Positions 5,954-7,208 of a DNA stretch of 7,208 nucleotides are shown here, one piece after another. This DNA comes from an uncultured Micrococcus sp. (GTDB lineage: Bacteria > Actinomycetota > Actinomycetes > Actinomycetales > Micrococcaceae), in NCBI GenBank assembly GCA_946222435.1, contig CAMIOJ010000108.1, positions 1 to 7,208 of the forward strand. The letters are read 5' to 3'. Within the stretch, counting starts at the first letter, position 1. Each line of letters opens with the position of its first letter. The position numbers and the translations under genes were made by a program. The notes beneath the pieces were generated by a model. It saw only the letters and a program-made list of their open reading frames with translations. It ran no database searches and was not told the origin of the DNA.

Positions 5954-6940
5954 TCAGCCGCGGACCACGTGCTCGCCGAGCAGCTCGACGGTCCGACGGC
6001 GGACCTCAAGGCTCGGCGCCATCGCGGTGACCATGACCTCGTCCGCGCCGGTCTGCGTGGCGAAGTCCCGCACGTGCGCGGCGGCCTGCTCACCGGTGCC
6101 GACGGCGGTGTGCCGCACCATGCGGACCACCTGGGCGGCGGCGGGGGAGTCCATGAGCAGGTCCAGCTCGTCCTCGGTGAGGTCCCGGCCGCGGCCCACG
6201 AGCATCTGCACGCGCAGGCGCAGGGCGTGCTCGTACTCGGCGCGGGCCTCGTCCTCCGTGTCCGCGGCCACCACGTTCATGGCGGCCATGAAGTGCGGCT
6301 CGGCCAGCTGAGCAGAGGGCTGGAAGGTCTCCCGGTAGATCCGGGCGGCGTGCTCGAGCATGTCCGGGGCGAAGTGGCTGGCAAACGCGTACGGCAGACC
6401 CAGGCGGGCGGCCAGCTGCGCGCCGAAGGACGAGGAGCCGAGGATGTGCAGGGGCACGTCCGTCCCCTTGCCCGGGTAGGCGTCCACACCGGGGATCCGG
6501 GATTCGCCGCGCAGGTAGCCCTGCAGCTCCTGCACGTCCTGCGGGAAGTCCTCGGCGGCCTCCGGGGAGCGGCGCAGCGCCTGCAGGGTGCGCTGGTCCG
6601 TGCCGGGCGCGCGGCCCAGGCCGAGGTCGATGCGGCCCGGGTGCAGCTCCGCAAGGGTGCCGAACTGCTCGGCGATCACCAGCGGCGAGTGGTTCGGCAG
6701 CATCACGCCGCCGGAGCCCAGGCGGATCTTCTCGGTCTGCGTCGCCACGTGCGCCAACAGCACCGCCGTGGCTGAGGACGCGATGCCCGGCATGTTGTGG
6801 TGCTCGGCGAACCAGACACGCGTGAAGCCCTCCCGCTCGGCGGCCCGGGTGAGCTCCACGGACTCGGACAGGGCCTGCGCCACCGTCCGTCCCGGCTTGA
6901 CGGTGGCCAGGTCGAGCATCGAGATCGGCAGCGCGGTCAT
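5954..6940 (-). CDS. LLM-class flavin-dependent oxidoreductase (bacterial luciferase-like, YhbW type)
   Basis: A 328-aa single-domain protein of the luciferase-like monooxygenase superfamily, in the group containing E. coli YhbW. These TIM-barrel enzymes use reduced FMN from a partner reductase to oxidise small organic substrates. Diagnostic stretches are WFAEHHNMPGIASSATAVLL (43-62), IRLGSGGVMLPNHSPLVIAE (72-91), HPGRIDLGLGRAPGTD (100-115) and PLHILGSSSFGAQLAARLGL (163-182). The Asn-His-Ser-Pro and GLGRAPG segments line the flavin site in this family. No signal peptide or membrane segment is visible. The substrate cannot be read from sequence. A GGAGGA 5 nt before the ATG supports the start. 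The gene is convergent with glnE and lies 221 bp downstream of glnA1 on the same strand, with hairpins between, so it is probably transcribed alone. No reductase gene is in the window. Confidence 0.92.
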   Translation of the reverse strand: MTALPISMLDLATVKPGRTVAQALSESVELTRAAEREGFTRVWFAEHHNMPGIASSATAVLLAHVATQTEKIRLGSGGVMLPNHSPLVIAEQFGTLAELHPGRIDLGLGRAPGTDQRTLQALRRSPEAAEDFPQDVQELQGYLRGESRIPGVDAYPGKGTDVPLHILGSSSFGAQLAARLGLPYAFASHFAPDMLEHAARIYRETFQPSAQLAEPHFMAAMNVVAADTEDEARAEYEHALRLRVQMLVGRGRDLTEDELDLLMDSPAAAQVVRMVRHTAVGTGEQAAAHVRDFATQTGADEVMVTAMAPSLEVRRRTVELLGEHVVRG

Positions 6941-6945
6941 GGCGG

Positions 6946-6951
6946 TCCTCC
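6946..6951 (-). promoter_or_regulatory. Shine-Dalgarno GGAGGA of the flavin monooxygenase gene
   Basis: On the minus strand GGAGGA ends 5 nt before the ATG at 6940 (6 nt counted from the GGAGG core), a strong site that decides the start. Unlike the four genes in divergent pairs, this gene must have a 5' leader. I could not identify a convincing TANNNT promoter upstream of it. Confidence 0.75.
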
Positions 6952-6991
6952 GTAGGGGGCAGACGAGAGTGGTCGACAGTGCCAGCGTCCG

Positions 6992-7093
6992 GGCCGTCGT
7001 CGTTATTCCGCGGGCGGGTCCGCCGGCGTCCCGCGGCGGACGGCCTCATGCCCGGTCGTCGCCGGCGTCCGCCGCCCGTGCACGACGACGGCC
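6992..7093. repeat. 12-bp inverted repeat GGCCGTCGTCGT spanning the glnA1-monooxygenase gap
   Basis: GGCCGTCGTCGT at 6992-7003 is matched by its exact reverse complement at 7082-7093, enclosing 78 bp. The right copy overlaps the first bases of the glnA1 terminator stem (7090-7093), so the two RNA pairings would exclude each other. The same 12-mer occurs at 417-428 in the panB terminator. Between the arms an 11-bp direct repeat (7021-7031 and 7060-7070) and a CCGCGGG / CCCGCGG stem (7008-7014 / 7030-7036) add to the repeat density. Confidence 0.5.
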
Positions 7094-7123
7094 CCGCACC
7101 CTCCGGACGGAGGCTGCGGGGCC
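7090..7123 (-). terminator. Terminator hairpin downstream of glnA1
   Basis: GGCCCCGCA (7090-7098) pairs with TGCGGGGCC (7115-7123) over 9 bp. One mismatch follows, then CCTCC (7100-7104) pairs with GGAGG (7109-7113) around a 4-nt loop. It lies about 40 nt past the glnA1 stop. In the glnA1 direction the stem exits into GTCGTCGTGC rather than a T-tract, matching the exit of the 385-427 hairpin. A small GGTCC-tcag-GGACC hairpin (7134-7147) sits nearer the stop. Confidence 0.7.
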
Positions 7124-7161
7124 GCGCGGCGCGGGTCCTCAGGGACCGGACGCCGGACAGG

Positions 7162-7208
7162 TCAGCAGGAGTAGTACAGCTCGAACTCGTAGGGGTTCGG
7201 GCGGGCGG
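7162..7208 (-). CDS. glnA1: Glutamine synthetase type I, C-terminal end (partial)
   Basis: The minus strand from the right edge reads ARPNPYEFELYYSC and then TGA at 7164-7162. Type I glutamine synthetases such as E. coli GlnA (which ends EFELYYSV as I recall it) and mycobacterial GlnA1 finish with a P-x-EF-x-LYY motif. GlnA2 at 1435 instead ends in KRYLSGL, so this is the other, canonical paralogue. It makes glutamine from glutamate and ammonia as a dodecamer and is the expected substrate of GlnE. The adenylylated Tyr, near residue 400, lies outside the window. The gene points toward glnA2-glnE, as in M. tuberculosis, with the flavin monooxygenase gene in between. Only 14 residues are visible, so the gene symbol rests on the motif and locus. 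Confidence 0.85.
   Translation of the reverse strand, partial: ARPNPYEFELYYSC

Noticed and set aside
7001..7012. GGAATAA on the minus strand as an alternative-sigma -35 for the flavin monooxygenase
   Set aside because: No matching GTT-type -10 lies 16-18 nt downstream and no TANNNT element is placed to support it, so the resemblance is probably chance.
6941..7161. CRISPR array or mobile-element ends in the repeat-rich gap
   Set aside because: Repeats are few, short, unevenly spaced and in inverted as well as direct orientation. There is no transposase, target duplication or regular spacer pattern.

Overview
The window is high-GC DNA (codon third positions almost always G or C) from an actinobacterium. 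Gene content and protein sequences fit the Micrococcaceae (Micrococcus, Kocuria or Arthrobacter relatives); the genus is not certain. It carries the conserved actinobacterial glutamine synthetase control locus: panB is divergent from glnA2, glnA2 is followed by glnE, and glnA1 converges on them. From memory, M. tuberculosis has the same core order (panB / glnA2-glnE / glnA1).

Layout: 1-70 (-) is the first 23 codons of an unidentified gene running off the left edge. 106-315 (+) is a 69-aa SPOR-like acidic protein. 316-500 is a convergent gap with a 20-bp perfect hairpin. 501-1385 (-) is panB. 1386-1434 is a 49-bp divergent promoter region. 1435-2775 (+) is glnA2, followed after 16 bp by glnE at 2792-5887 (+). 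5888-5953 is a short convergent gap with a hairpin. 5954-6940 (-) is a luciferase-like flavin monooxygenase. 6941-7161 is a repeat-rich gap. 7162-7208 (-) is the 3' end of glnA1.

How the genes relate: GlnE adenylylates and deadenylylates glutamine synthetase. Its target should be the type encoded by glnA1, because GlnA2 has Ser at the position of the modified Tyr. GlnA2 is a GS-fold gamma-glutamyl ligase co-transcribed with GlnE. PanB makes ketopantoate for pantothenate and CoA. The flavin monooxygenase sits between glnE and glnA1 and has no evident link to nitrogen control.

The most notable non-coding feature is the start architecture. All four genes that face a divergent neighbour lack a Shine-Dalgarno and have a TANNNT -10 hexamer 6-7 nt before the ATG, so they should be leaderless. 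The operon-internal glnE and the flavin monooxygenase have strong GGAGG sites. The panB/glnA2 pair shares a mirror-like promoter with a GTGGC-N4-GCCAC palindrome near its midpoint. I see no phage, transposon, CRISPR, tRNA or rRNA, and no clear new multi-gene system.
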